A stretch of DNA of 64,000 nucleotides from Microlunatus flavus (GTDB taxonomy: Bacteria; Actinomycetota; Actinomycetes; Propionibacteriales; Propionibacteriaceae). Numbering within the stretch: the first letter of the stretch is position 1; the number at the start of each line of letters is the position of its first letter. Both the position numbers and the translations under genes were made by a program. The notes below the pieces were generated by a model. That model saw nothing but the letters and a program-made list of their open reading frames with translations, did not search any database and had not been told where the DNA came from. The DNA lies in NCBI RefSeq assembly GCF_900110855.1, contig NZ_FOFA01000006.1, positions 232,938 through 296,937 of the forward strand, in the 5' to 3' direction. Positions 52,729 to 62,140 of the stretch are shown piece after piece.

Positions 52729-55254
52729 TCACGCGCGTGCAGCGGCCGGTGGCACGGTCCAGGCCGATCCCCCACCCAGACTTACCCCCTCGTACGGGTA
52801 CGCGATGCCGTCCACCACCAGGCGGTCGAGCGGGAGCTCGCCGTGGACCACCGTCAGCGTGCCGAGCGAGGTATCCGCGCCACCCGGCTCCCAGGTGCCG
52901 AAGGCCGCCCCGGTGGACCAGAACGACCGTCCACGCCCGGGTCGGTCGCCGACGGTGAGGGTCGCGGTCGGCGCGGAGTAGCGGATGTCGTTCCAGGCGG
53001 CGAAGGCCGACCAGCTGGCCATCGCCCGTGCGTAGTGGCGCCCGCACTCCGCCTCGTCGAACGGGTTGCGGCGGGCTCCGTCGTAGCGGTCGCGCACGGC
53101 CCGCACGATCTCGAGGCCCTCCTCGACCGCGCCCACCTGCAGCAGGCCGGTCGCCGCGGTGTACTCGAAGCCGGTCATGACCTCGGTGAAGTACGGGAAC
53201 GGCCTCGTCGGACGTCGCCCCGGGTCGTAGGTGCACATCAGCACGCCCGACTCCTCGCCGAGCACGAAGCTGCGCATGTGGTTCGCGTGGTGCGTGAAGC
53301 CGTGCCGGAAGTTGCGGCGGTGCACGGCGGCGAGCGCCGTGGCGACGTGGCCCGGGTCGAGCAGCGGGCCGAGGCCCACGACGTCGGCCGCGTACTGCCC
53401 CACCAGCTGGTCCACGAGGCAGCCGTCGGCCAGCTGCAGGTCGGGGTCCTCGGTGTCCGACGACCCCATGCTCCGGTGCCGCAGCCCCTCGGCGATCGTG
53501 CCGCCTGCCGGGACCGGCCGCACCTCGTGGCGGTAGTAGTCGCCGTTGAACAGGTGCTCGTCGAGCCAGCGCGACCCGGAGGTGAACAGGCGGCGGCACT
53601 CGTCGGCGAAGTCTTCCTCGCCCACCACCCGCGCCAGTTCCTCCGCGGCGCAGAGGGCCGCCAGGTACCACGAGCCCATCTGCGGGTTCGGGCCGTAGTA
53701 CTCGACGTCCATCGTGTTGTGCTGGACGCCCTCCATCACGCCGTCCCGGTCCGCGTCCCACCCGCCCTCGACCCAGCAGAACTCCAGCGCGCGACGCGCG
53801 CCGGGCCAGAGCTCCTCGAGCAGCGCACGGTCACCGCCCAGCATCCAGTCGAGGTAGAGGTGGACGACGCAGGCCATCTGGCCGTCGGCCGCCGCCAGGC
53901 GCCAGCTCTGCGACTTCTCGGCCGGCAGCCCGGTGCGGAAGCTCATCAGGCCCCGCTCGTCGGTGCAGCGCAGGAACTGCGTCCGACGGAACGAGCGGGC
54001 CACGTCGGCGAACAGCAGCGACGTCGCGAACTCGTAGCCCCACACGTGGGTGCAGGTCCCGTAGCACGAGCCCTGCCGGTCGCCGACCCCCTCCCAGCCG
54101 TAGTACTCCCCCTCCGCGGTCTGGAAGACGGTCGGGCTGCGCAGCGTGCTCAGGTTGAACAGCGCGGCCTCACGGACCTCGGTGGGCGCGTCGGTCTCGA
54201 CGACGGCACGGACGCTCGCCACCGTGGCCGCCTCGAGGTCGGCCAGGCGCGGCACGAGGTCGACGGCCGTGCGCCAGGGATCGGGGTGGGCCAGCGCGTA
54301 CGCGTTCCCGACGACCTCGTCGCTGTACTCGCCCTGGTCGATGCCGCCGTGGTCCTCCGAGCGCCAGGCGCGCCGGTGCGGGAAGCACCAGGTGAGTAGG
54401 AACGTGACGTCCCTGGTTTCGCCGGGTGCGAGCAGCACCTCGCTGGCGAGGGAGGCCACCGGTCGATCGGCGGCGCCGGTGCGCTCGTCGAGCCGGCCGT
54501 CCTGCAGCAGGTCGTCCCAGAAGTCGAGCAGGCCGCCGCCCCAGCTGAGGTCGGCCCACGCGGTCCTGTGGCTGGGCGTGGTGGCGCCGTCGAGGACCAG
54601 GGCGATGGCTACCGACCCCGCCGCCTCGCTCCGCGCCGGCAGGTCCGGTGCCGTCATGACGATGCCGGCCAGACCGTCGGCGGTCCGGAGCTCGTTCGTG
54701 TTGCGCCCGGTGGCCGCCTCGGTGCCGTTGGCCCCGACGACGTTGGACATCGACGCGGCGACCGTGGCACGCACCGGCAGGGAGGAACGGTTGGTGAGCC
54801 GGTGGCGCAGCACCGCGACCGGGAGGCTGCTGGTCGCGACGTCGGTGAGGACGAACGGGTTGAACCCCTGCAGGACCACCTCGAGGGGGAAGTCGTCGTC
54901 GGACAGCCGGACCTGGCCCAAGGGGTAGGCGGCGTCGAAGCGACACCGGCGGAACCGCGGCAGTCCGTGGTGTGGGGTCGGCGAGCCGAACGCCCCCTCG
55001 TACGCGCTGGTGGGCAGCGGCCCCTCGACGGCCAGGGCTTGCGGCGCCTGCCCGTCGGCCTGGGCGCGGACGGCGAAGAACGCGGTGCCGGGCTGGAATC
55101 CCTTGGCCGGCCGGTTGCCGATCTCGAAGTCGCGGAGGTCTCCGCGTCCCCCGAGCCCCACGGTGCCGGTGCCGATTCCGCCGAGCGGGAGGGAGATGCG
55201 GTCCAGGTGGTCGGCGTCGTAGGACCGCAGCACGGGCCAGTCGGGAGCGGTCAC
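52729..55254 (-). CDS. GH116-family glycosidase (GBA2-like beta-glycosidase), copy b
   Basis: An 841-residue protein with the two-domain structure of bacterial GH116: an N-terminal beta-sandwich (SLPLGGIGTGTVGLGG near residue 21) and a C-terminal alpha/alpha barrel. By alignment from memory with TxGH116, E388 in YYGWEG is the nucleophile candidate and D516 in QHNTMDVEYYGPN the acid. No signal peptide is seen, so it acts in the cytoplasm on imported material. GTG 55254 has GGAG 7 nt upstream. Family members cut beta-glucosides, beta-xylosides or N-acetylglucosaminides. It lies between the YesL-like gene and LacI, each 77 nt away. Confidence 0.88.
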   Translation of the reverse strand: MTAPDWPVLRSYDADHLDRISLPLGGIGTGTVGLGGRGDLRDFEIGNRPAKGFQPGTAFFAVRAQADGQAPQALAVEGPLPTSAYEGAFGSPTPHHGLPRFRRCRFDAAYPLGQVRLSDDDFPLEVVLQGFNPFVLTDVATSSLPVAVLRHRLTNRSSLPVRATVAASMSNVVGANGTEAATGRNTNELRTADGLAGIVMTAPDLPARSEAAGSVAIALVLDGATTPSHRTAWADLSWGGGLLDFWDDLLQDGRLDERTGAADRPVASLASEVLLAPGETRDVTFLLTWCFPHRRAWRSEDHGGIDQGEYSDEVVGNAYALAHPDPWRTAVDLVPRLADLEAATVASVRAVVETDAPTEVREAALFNLSTLRSPTVFQTAEGEYYGWEGVGDRQGSCYGTCTHVWGYEFATSLLFADVARSFRRTQFLRCTDERGLMSFRTGLPAEKSQSWRLAAADGQMACVVHLYLDWMLGGDRALLEELWPGARRALEFCWVEGGWDADRDGVMEGVQHNTMDVEYYGPNPQMGSWYLAALCAAEELARVVGEEDFADECRRLFTSGSRWLDEHLFNGDYYRHEVRPVPAGGTIAEGLRHRSMGSSDTEDPDLQLADGCLVDQLVGQYAADVVGLGPLLDPGHVATALAAVHRRNFRHGFTHHANHMRSFVLGEESGVLMCTYDPGRRPTRPFPYFTEVMTGFEYTAATGLLQVGAVEEGLEIVRAVRDRYDGARRNPFDEAECGRHYARAMASWSAFAAWNDIRYSAPTATLTVGDRPGRGRSFWSTGAAFGTWEPGGADTSLGTLTVVHGELPLDRLVVDGIAYPYEGVSLGGGSAWTVPPAAARA

Positions 55255-55331
55255 GGGGTCTCCAGGATCGGGCGAGCGGGTGGAGGGGATGCCCGGAGCT
55301 GTGCGGCGGCCAGGCGGGCGTGCGGGAGCGG

Positions 55332-56030
55332 TCAGGAGGGTCGAGGGCCGGACCGGCTCGCGAGGCGGGCCCGGCTCCGGCGGGTGGCCGTGGCCAGGGC
55401 GCAGGCCCACACGAGCGCGAGCGGCGCGGGGAGCAGGAGCACCAGGGCGAAGCTGAGGTGCGCCGCGCCCCAGACCCCGAGCCCGAGCGCCGAGACCACG
55501 GCGAGCACCGGCACGAGGTCACGGGTCGCGACGTAGGAGCAGACCAGCCAGGTCCGCCTCGCCGGCTCACCCGTGCGCAGGACGTACGGCAGCGCCACCA
55601 CCGCGACCACGGCGGTCGCGACGGTGACCGCCAGGCAGGCGCCGACCGACGCCAGCACCCAGGTCTGGTGGCTCACTCGCCACACGTGGAGGCCGATCAG
55701 CGCCAGCAGGGCGGCTGCAGTCGGCACCACGGTCACCCGCGCGGCCGTCGGCCAGCACCGGACGAGGTCGAGCAGCAGGTCGGCCACGCCGACGCGCTCC
55801 CCCTCGAGCAGCACCTCGCACCCACGGACCAGCACCGCGAGGGCGGGCAGCACCACGAGCCCGACCCCGAGCAGCGCGAGCCAGCCCCAGCCCGGGGGCA
55901 GCGACCGCAGGACGGCCCACGCGGCGGCGACCGGCACGGACCCGAGGAGCAGCACCGGGAGCTCCGACCACGCGGTGCGCAGGGCGCCCGGCCGCTGCCC
56001 CGACGCGCTGACCGGACCGACGGCGCTCAC
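55332..56030 (-). CDS. Membrane protein in YesL (DUF624) position
   Basis: A 232-residue protein with five or six hydrophobic segments (LPVLLLGSVPVAAAWAVL, WLALLGVGLVVLPALAVLV and others). It starts by GTGA overlap with the second permease. Sugar ABC operons of Gram-positive bacteria often carry a DUF624/YesL membrane protein at this place, and size and topology fit, although the sequence similarity is weak. Its function is not known in the family. Confidence 0.7.
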   Translation of the reverse strand: MSAVGPVSASGQRPGALRTAWSELPVLLLGSVPVAAAWAVLRSLPPGWGWLALLGVGLVVLPALAVLVRGCEVLLEGERVGVADLLLDLVRCWPTAARVTVVPTAAALLALIGLHVWRVSHQTWVLASVGACLAVTVATAVVAVVALPYVLRTGEPARRTWLVCSYVATRDLVPVLAVVSALGLGVWGAAHLSFALVLLLPAPLALVWACALATATRRSRARLASRSGPRPS

Positions 56031-56911
56031 CCGCGGATCCCGACCGAGGCGACGCTCTCCACGAACGCGCGCTGGAAGACCAGGAAGACGATCAGCACCG
56101 GCGCCACGACCAGGGTGATGCCGGCGAACACGACGGCCGCCGGTCCCCCGCCCTGGCCCGCGGACAAGGAGACCAGGCCGATCGGCAGGGTCATGTTCTC
56201 CGGCGTGCTGAGGAAGATCAGCGGTCCGAAGTAGTTGTTCCAGGACGCCTCGAACCCCAGGATCGTCAGCGCCGAGAGCGCGGGCCCGGCCAGCGGCACG
56301 AGGATCTGAAACAGCACCCGGAAGTGCCCCGCGCCGTCGATCCTGGCCGCCTCGTCCAGGTCGCGCGGGATGGTGTTGAAGTACTGCCGCAGGAAGAAGA
56401 TCGCGAAGACGTTGATCAGCGCCGGCAGCCACAGCGACGCGAGGTGGTCGATCAGCTGGAGCCGGCGCATGAGGATGAAGATCGGGATGACCGTCAGCTG
56501 GACGGGGACCATGAGGGCGGCGAGCAGCAGCACAAACAGCGGTTCGCGCCCCGGGAAGGGGAGGCGCGAGAACGCGTACGCCGCGAGCGAGGCGACCAGC
56601 AGCGAGCCGCCGACGCTGATCAGCGTCACGACGAGGCTGTTGAGGGCCATCCGGGCGATCGGGATGAGGTCGACCACGTCGCGGAAGTTCTGCAGGCTGA
56701 ACGGGTGCGGGATCCAGGCCGGCGGCAGCTGGAAGGCCTCCGACGGCTCGATCAGACTCGTCGAGATCAGCCAGACCAGCGGGGCGAGCATGAGCACGCC
56801 CAGGACCAGCAGGAGCAGGCTCTTGACCAGCCGTCCGACGCGGAACGGCCGGCGCCGGTGCTCGGGCGCGGGGCGGGACGTGGTCGCAGGGGTCGTCGTC
56901 ACGGTCGTCAT
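56027..56911 (-). CDS. ABC sugar transporter permease (MalG type)
   Basis: A 294-residue membrane protein with six spans; the EAA loop is RDLDEAARIDGAGHFRVLF. A short cytoplasmic N-terminus of Thr/Arg-rich residues precedes the first span (SLLLLVLGVLMLAPLVWLI). ATG 56911 overlaps the previous permease stop (ATGA). It forms the importer channel with 56908-57849. Confidence 0.92.
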   Translation of the reverse strand: MTTVTTTPATTSRPAPEHRRRPFRVGRLVKSLLLLVLGVLMLAPLVWLISTSLIEPSEAFQLPPAWIPHPFSLQNFRDVVDLIPIARMALNSLVVTLISVGGSLLVASLAAYAFSRLPFPGREPLFVLLLAALMVPVQLTVIPIFILMRRLQLIDHLASLWLPALINVFAIFFLRQYFNTIPRDLDEAARIDGAGHFRVLFQILVPLAGPALSALTILGFEASWNNYFGPLIFLSTPENMTLPIGLVSLSAGQGGGPAAVVFAGITLVVAPVLIVFLVFQRAFVESVASVGIRG

Positions 56912-57849
56912 GCGTTGTGCACCCACTTCCGCGAGCCCCAGAACTGGAGGATCGTGACGAGCATGATCACCGCGAACACCACCAGGGCGATCGTCGAGGC
57001 GTAGCCGATCTGGAAGGCCTGGAAGCCGGTCTGGTAGAGGTACATGACCGCGGTGACCGTCGAGTTGTCCGGCCCGCCCGCTGTGATGATCTGCACCGGG
57101 TCGAAGATCTGGAACGCGCCGATGAAGGTGATCACCGAGGCGAAGAACAGCGTCGGCGTCATCAGGGGCAGCGTGACGAAGACGAACGACTGCAGCCGGC
57201 TGGCCCCGTCGACCCGGGCCGCCTCGGTCATCTCGGCCGGGACGGTCTGCAGGCCGGCGAGCATGATCAGGAACGTGTAGCCGATGGTGTGCCAGAAGTC
57301 GACGCCGATGATCGACGGCAGGGCCCAGGCCGGGTCGGTGAACCAGCCCGGAGCGGTGATCCCGATCTTGCCGAGGTAGTAGCTGACGATTCCGAAGCTC
57401 GGGTCGAGCACGTACTTCCACAGCAGCGCGACGGCCGCCCACGAGATCAGGAACGGGAAGAACACCGCCACCCGCACGAAGTACGACAGGACGCGGTTCA
57501 GCCCGCGGTTCACCAGCACGGCGAGCAGCAGGCCGCCCACGAGGTGGGTCACCACCGAGGCGAAGGCGAAGACGAACGTGTTGCCGAGGGCTCGGACCAG
57601 GGTGGTGTCGGTGAGCAGCGTGCGGAAGTTCTTCAGCCCCACGAACTGCGCCGGGGTGAGCAGGTCGTAGGAGAACAGGCTCAGGGCCATCGCCGCGATG
57701 AACGGGCCGAGGATGAAGACGCAGAACAGCAGCACCGCCGGGCTGACGAAGAGCCACCCGGCCAGCGGTGCGCTGCGGCCGCCGGCCCGGTGCCGGCGAG
57801 CCCGGTGGGTCGTCTCCTCGAGCACGCGGGCCGGGGCGACCGTGCTCAC
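56908..57849 (-). CDS. ABC sugar transporter permease (MalF type)
   Basis: A 313-residue membrane protein with six spans, the first being GWLFVSPAVLLFCVFILGPF; EAA loop AEMTEAARVDGASRLQSFV. GTG 57849 overlaps the stop of the binding-protein gene (GTGA). No ATPase gene is in the operon, so a shared MsiK-type ATPase is presumed. Confidence 0.92.
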   Translation of the reverse strand: MSTVAPARVLEETTHRARRHRAGGRSAPLAGWLFVSPAVLLFCVFILGPFIAAMALSLFSYDLLTPAQFVGLKNFRTLLTDTTLVRALGNTFVFAFASVVTHLVGGLLLAVLVNRGLNRVLSYFVRVAVFFPFLISWAAVALLWKYVLDPSFGIVSYYLGKIGITAPGWFTDPAWALPSIIGVDFWHTIGYTFLIMLAGLQTVPAEMTEAARVDGASRLQSFVFVTLPLMTPTLFFASVITFIGAFQIFDPVQIITAGGPDNSTVTAVMYLYQTGFQAFQIGYASTIALVVFAVIMLVTILQFWGSRKWVHNA

Positions 57850-59216
57850 GTCAGCAGGCTCTGCAGCTTGGTGGTGGCGTCGTTCAGCGCGGTCTGCGGG
57901 TCCTTGGTGCCGCTGATCCCCTGCAGCCACGCGTCCTCGATGACCGCCTGGATCTCCGCCCCGCGGTTGGGCGCCGGGATCGGGGTGGCCACCTTGAGCA
58001 GCTCGTAGAGCAGCTGGGTGTTCTTCGGCGCGTTCTGCAGGAACGAGGGTCCGGTCGCCACGGAGATCCGGGCGGGGACGGCGCCGCCGCCGACGACGGT
58101 CTGCTCGCCGAACTCCTGCGACATCAGGTAGCTGATCAGCGTCCAGGCGGCGTCCTTGTTCTTCGAGCCCTTCAGGATCGGCCAGGCGTCCCAGCCGACC
58201 GGCGAACCTGCCTTGGCCTTCATCGGCCACTTCACGAGCTCGACGCCGTCCACCGCCTTGAGCCGCACCAGATCGAGCGTGGGCCAACGGCCGCCGCCGA
58301 AGGAGGCGATCTTGCCCTGCGACAGCGCGGTCGGCGCGTCGAAGGTGCCGCCCGGCTTCGGTGCGAAGCCGTCCACGACGAGCGAGCGGGCGAAGGTCAG
58401 CGCCTCGACCGCGGCAGGGCTGTTGAACGTGATCTGCGTCCAGTCCTCGTTGAAGGTGCTGGCTCCGTTGTTGGTCAGCCACGGCATGACGTCCGTGAAG
58501 TAGCCCGACCCGACGCTGGTGAGGAACGCGCCCGTCTTGGACTTGATCGCCTCGCCGGCCGCCCGGAACTCGTCCCAGCTCCACGTGTCCGTCGGCGGCG
58601 TGACGCCGGCCGCGGAGAAGATCTTGTCGCTGACGTACAGCGCCATCGTGTTGTAGCCGCCGGGGATGTAGTACGTCTTCCCGTCGGGCGAGGCGTACTG
58701 CTTGAGCCAGCCCTGGATCTCCGGCGAGGTGTCCTTGTAGTACGCGTCGACCATCGCCTGGTCCTTGGCGATGTAAGGGTCCAGCGGCTCGAGGAGGCCC
58801 TTGGAGGCGAAGATCCGCTGGCCCTCGGTGGCGATCTGGACCACGTCGAGCGGCTGCCCGCCCGCGAGCCGGGTCGAGACGGTGTTGGCGAAGTCCGCCC
58901 AGGACTTGGCGGCGATGCCCTGGGCCTTGAGCGTGATCTCCGGGTGCTCGCTGCGGAACTTGGTGAACAGGGCCTCATAGCTCTTCTGCTGGTTGGCGTC
59001 GCCGTAGTAGACGAACGTCAGCGAGCCGCTCGGCTTGCCGCCACCCCCGCCGCCGCTCCCGCCTCCGGAGCCGGAGTCGCCGCCGCAGCCCGCGAGCGGG
59101 AGGCCGACCGCCGGGATCAGCGCTGCGCCGCCGAGGGACCTGAGGAAGCTCCGCCGGCCCAGGGACCGCCTGAGCGGGGACATTCCGGGAACTGCTCCAC
59201 CTGCGTGACTCACCAT
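57846..59216 (-). CDS. ABC sugar transporter, TAT-type substrate-binding lipoprotein
   Basis: A 456-residue solute-binding protein of family 1. The N-terminus has a twin-arginine motif (GRRSFLRSLGG) and a lipobox ending in LAGC, so it is exported folded and anchored by lipid. A Gly/Ser linker follows and the mature domain begins SLTFVYYGDANQQ. AAGGAG lies 6 nt before the ATG. It is 117 nt downstream of GH116 copy a, in the same operon. The use of TAT export contrasts with the Sec-type binding protein of the first locus. Confidence 0.92.
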   Translation of the reverse strand: MVSHAGGAVPGMSPLRRSLGRRSFLRSLGGAALIPAVGLPLAGCGGDSGSGGGSGGGGGGKPSGSLTFVYYGDANQQKSYEALFTKFRSEHPEITLKAQGIAAKSWADFANTVSTRLAGGQPLDVVQIATEGQRIFASKGLLEPLDPYIAKDQAMVDAYYKDTSPEIQGWLKQYASPDGKTYYIPGGYNTMALYVSDKIFSAAGVTPPTDTWSWDEFRAAGEAIKSKTGAFLTSVGSGYFTDVMPWLTNNGASTFNEDWTQITFNSPAAVEALTFARSLVVDGFAPKPGGTFDAPTALSQGKIASFGGGRWPTLDLVRLKAVDGVELVKWPMKAKAGSPVGWDAWPILKGSKNKDAAWTLISYLMSQEFGEQTVVGGGAVPARISVATGPSFLQNAPKNTQLLYELLKVATPIPAPNRGAEIQAVIEDAWLQGISGTKDPQTALNDATTKLQSLLT

Positions 59217-59333
59217 CGAGGGCTCCTTCGCTCTGGATCTGGTTCGGGTCTGCCGTGCTGGCCGCGGAGGTGCTGCAGAGGTGGTCGGTGGGCTTCCGCG
59301 TGGCCCGGGACCGGGACGGACAGGGGCGCGGGG

Positions 59334-61880
59334 TCAGCCCGCGGGTGCGACGTCGAGCTCGACGCTCTGGCCGGCGCGGACGCGCGTGGCGCCCGCCAGC
59401 GCGAAGCGCGGGCCGTCGGGGTGCGTGACCTCGAGCTCGTCGAGGTCCACCTCGCCCCAGAGCAGGTGGAGACGGGCGCCGTGCCGGTCGAGCTCGACGC
59501 GGCCCCACCCGCCGGCGAGGCTGACGAAGAGCCGGCCGGAGCCGTCCGCGTGCAGGGCGGCAGCCCGGGGCGCGACGCGGAGGCTGCCGGAGCGGCCGTC
59601 CCAGCCCGTGCCACTGAGCGCCACCAGCACGCCGTAGCTGGCCATCGACCGCGCGTAGTGATTGCCGCACTCCGCCTCGTTCCACGGGTTGCGCCGGAGG
59701 CCGTCGTGCCGGTTCCGCACCGCACGGACGACCTCCAGTGCCTCGTCGACGAAGCCCTCGTAGACGAGGTGCGTGGCCACCTGGTACTCGATCCCGCTCC
59801 AGACCTCGTCGCTGTAGACGAAGGGGATCCTCGGGCGTCCCCCGTCGGGCCAGGTGCACAGCACGAGGCCCTGGTCGTCGTTCAGCGCGTACGTGCGCTG
59901 CACGCTGTGGTAGCGGCTGAAGTCGTGCCGGAAGTTGTGGCGGTGGATCGCCCGCACGGCGCTGCGCACGTGGTCGGCCGGCAGGACGTGCCCGAGGCCG
60001 GTCAGGTGCGCGAACGTCTGCCCGAGCAGCTGGTCGGACAGGCAGCCCAGCCCGTACTGGTAGCGGTGCGCGTCGACGTCGTCGGTGCGCTGGACGTAGA
60101 ACTCGCCGTTCCACAGCAGCGCGTCGGTGCGTTCCGCGCCCAGGTCGGCCGCCTCGGACCACCGCTTGGCGGTGTCGGTGTCGTCCAGGTGCTCGGCCAT
60201 GACGACGCCGGCGCGGAGCGCGGCCAGGAACATCGAGTTGCCCAGCGAGTTCGCGCCGTAGAACTCGATGTCGTAGGTGTTGTGCTGCTGGCTGTCGAGC
60301 ACCATGTCGCCGTCGGCGTCCCAGGTGGTGAAGGCGTAGTCGAGCGCGCGCCGCGCGCCGGGCCACAGCTCGGCGAGGAAGTCGTCGTCACCGCTGAACA
60401 GCCACTCCCGGTAGAGCCGGACGACGGTCCCGAGCTGGCCGTCGACGGCGGCGTGGAACTCGTGCGGCTCGTTGCCGAAGACGGAGTTGCTGCGGAACCG
60501 CATCCGCCCGTCCGGCAGCGTCTCGTGCAGGAACTCGTTGCGCCGGGCGCTGCGCTCCAGCGACGGGAACAGGTGGGCGACCGTCTGGGCGTAGTTCCAC
60601 ACGTGGGTGCAGGTGCCCTCGCAGCTCCCGGCGTGCGCGAAGCTGCCCTCCCACGCCGCGAACTGGCCCTCGCTGGTGCCGTCGTCGAGCAGCAGGCAGG
60701 TGGTGCTGCGCAGGGCGACGAGCGTGGCCGAGACCGCGTCGACGACCTCGGGCGGCAGGGTCGAGCCGAAGAGGGCGTCGTGGAAGGCCCGGGTCGCCCC
60801 CTCCAGCGCGGGCAGCTCGTCGTGCAGGTAGGCGGCCACCGCCCAGGCGTCGGCGAACCGGGTCGCGTAGTGGTTGAGCATGGTCTCGCCGGCGTGCGGG
60901 GCGTCGCTCAGCCCGGCCATGCCCTGCCAGGCGTGCGGACGGTTCGGGGTGTGCCAGGCGAGGTAGAACTCGAAAGTGCGGGTCTCCCCCGGCCCGAGGT
61001 CGGCCACGATCCCGATGCTGCCGGTCCGCAGCCGGGGCAGCTCCTCGAGGTTGCCGTCGAGCGCGGACCCGCCGGGCAGGGTCTCCGGCTGGTCCTCCAG
61101 GCGCCCGTCCTGGACGAGGTCGTCCCAGAAGACCTGGATCCCGTCCGCCCAGAACCCGACCGGCCACTGCTCCGTGGACGTGGTCGACGCGTCGGCGGTC
61201 GCGAGGCACGCCGACCCGTGCAGCACGTGACCCTCGGGCAGGTCGGTGCCGAAGGACAGCCCGGTGAGCCCACCCTCGGTGCGCCGCCGGACCGACGGGT
61301 GCCCCTCGAAGACGGGTGACTCGAAGACGGTGTGGTCGACGATCCCGATCGGCGCCGACATGGAGCCGGCCACGGTCACCGCCACAGCGCTCGGACCCGG
61401 GTTGCGCACGACGTAGCGCAGCACCGCGGCCGGCAGGCTGGAGGCGTGCACGTCGAGGGGCACCAGGGGCGTGAACGCCTCCAGCTCGACCTCCACCGGC
61501 AGGTCGTCGTCGTCGAAGTCGACGGCGAGCAGCGGGTACTCCCCGCGCATCCGGCTGTCGCGCAGGCGCGGCAGGCCGCCGACCTTGCCGATGTGCAGCC
61601 CGGAGTCGCCCTCGTACGGCGGCCGGATCTGCGACTCTAGGACCCGGGTCACCGCGTCGCCGCCGGCCGGCTGGGCGCGGATGGCGAAGAACGTGTACGG
61701 CAGCCACGTGCCCTTGTCGGGGTGGTTCGCGATCTCCCAGTCCCGGAACTGGCCCCGCGCGCCCAAGGAGACGTTGCCGGTGCCGATCCCCCCGAGCGGG
61801 AAGGCGGCGACGCCGGCGTCTGCGCCCAGGCTCCGTGCCGTGTTCCAGGCGGGGGCGGTCGTCGGGTCTGCCGCAGCCAT
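59334..61880 (-). CDS. GH116-family glycosidase, copy a
   Basis: An 848-residue paralogue of 52729-55254. It has the same N-terminal motif (AAFPLGGIGTGNVSLGARG), a matching FAAWEG with E411 as the nucleophile candidate, GTCTHVWNY, and HNTYDIEFYGAN with D537 as the acid candidate. No signal peptide. AGGAGACC precedes ATG 61880. It is the first gene of the operon, controlled by the divergent promoter with two LacI-type operators. Two diverged GH116 copies in one operon suggest two linkages or sizes of the same imported glycan. Confidence 0.88.
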   Translation of the reverse strand: MAAADPTTAPAWNTARSLGADAGVAAFPLGGIGTGNVSLGARGQFRDWEIANHPDKGTWLPYTFFAIRAQPAGGDAVTRVLESQIRPPYEGDSGLHIGKVGGLPRLRDSRMRGEYPLLAVDFDDDDLPVEVELEAFTPLVPLDVHASSLPAAVLRYVVRNPGPSAVAVTVAGSMSAPIGIVDHTVFESPVFEGHPSVRRRTEGGLTGLSFGTDLPEGHVLHGSACLATADASTTSTEQWPVGFWADGIQVFWDDLVQDGRLEDQPETLPGGSALDGNLEELPRLRTGSIGIVADLGPGETRTFEFYLAWHTPNRPHAWQGMAGLSDAPHAGETMLNHYATRFADAWAVAAYLHDELPALEGATRAFHDALFGSTLPPEVVDAVSATLVALRSTTCLLLDDGTSEGQFAAWEGSFAHAGSCEGTCTHVWNYAQTVAHLFPSLERSARRNEFLHETLPDGRMRFRSNSVFGNEPHEFHAAVDGQLGTVVRLYREWLFSGDDDFLAELWPGARRALDYAFTTWDADGDMVLDSQQHNTYDIEFYGANSLGNSMFLAALRAGVVMAEHLDDTDTAKRWSEAADLGAERTDALLWNGEFYVQRTDDVDAHRYQYGLGCLSDQLLGQTFAHLTGLGHVLPADHVRSAVRAIHRHNFRHDFSRYHSVQRTYALNDDQGLVLCTWPDGGRPRIPFVYSDEVWSGIEYQVATHLVYEGFVDEALEVVRAVRNRHDGLRRNPWNEAECGNHYARSMASYGVLVALSGTGWDGRSGSLRVAPRAAALHADGSGRLFVSLAGGWGRVELDRHGARLHLLWGEVDLDELEVTHPDGPRFALAGATRVRAGQSVELDVAPAG

Positions 61881-61978
61881 CGCGGTCTCCTCAGGGTGCG
61901 TGCCGGACGGGAGATGACGGGTGCGACGTCGTCCTCACCAGCTCGCTCGACGGCACCGTCGTGCTCGTCACGCTGCCA

Positions 61979-61990
61979 GTAATCGTTTAC
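61979..61990. promoter_or_regulatory. LacI-type operator, second locus, copy 1
   Basis: GTAATCGTTTAC, a 12-bp inverted repeat with one mismatched pair and a central CG, 99 nt before the GH116 start. Confidence 0.72.
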
Positions 61991-62055
61991 TCGGTCAAGG
62001 GCGAGATCAGATCTTTATCTGGTGCGAACCCTTGCGGTCGTGCGTCACGGTCGCT

Positions 62056-62067
62056 GTAATCGATTAC
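62056..62067. promoter_or_regulatory. LacI-type operator, second locus, copy 2
   Basis: GTAATCGATTAC, a perfect 12-bp palindrome 74 nt before the DUF2961 start. Its centre lies 77 bp from that of copy 1, so a looped repressor could cover both promoters. Confidence 0.78.
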
Positions 62068-62140
62068 GAGAAGCGCGGAGACCAGCTAGTCATCCGATGA
62101 CTGGCAGGACCTCGCTGCCCCACCCCGCAACGGAGCGCCA

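Noticed and set aside
57768..61319. A plus-strand open frame of about 1180 codons opposite GH116 copy a and the binding-protein gene.
   Set aside because: Antisense to two genes with clear motifs; its composition is that of a GC-rich shadow.
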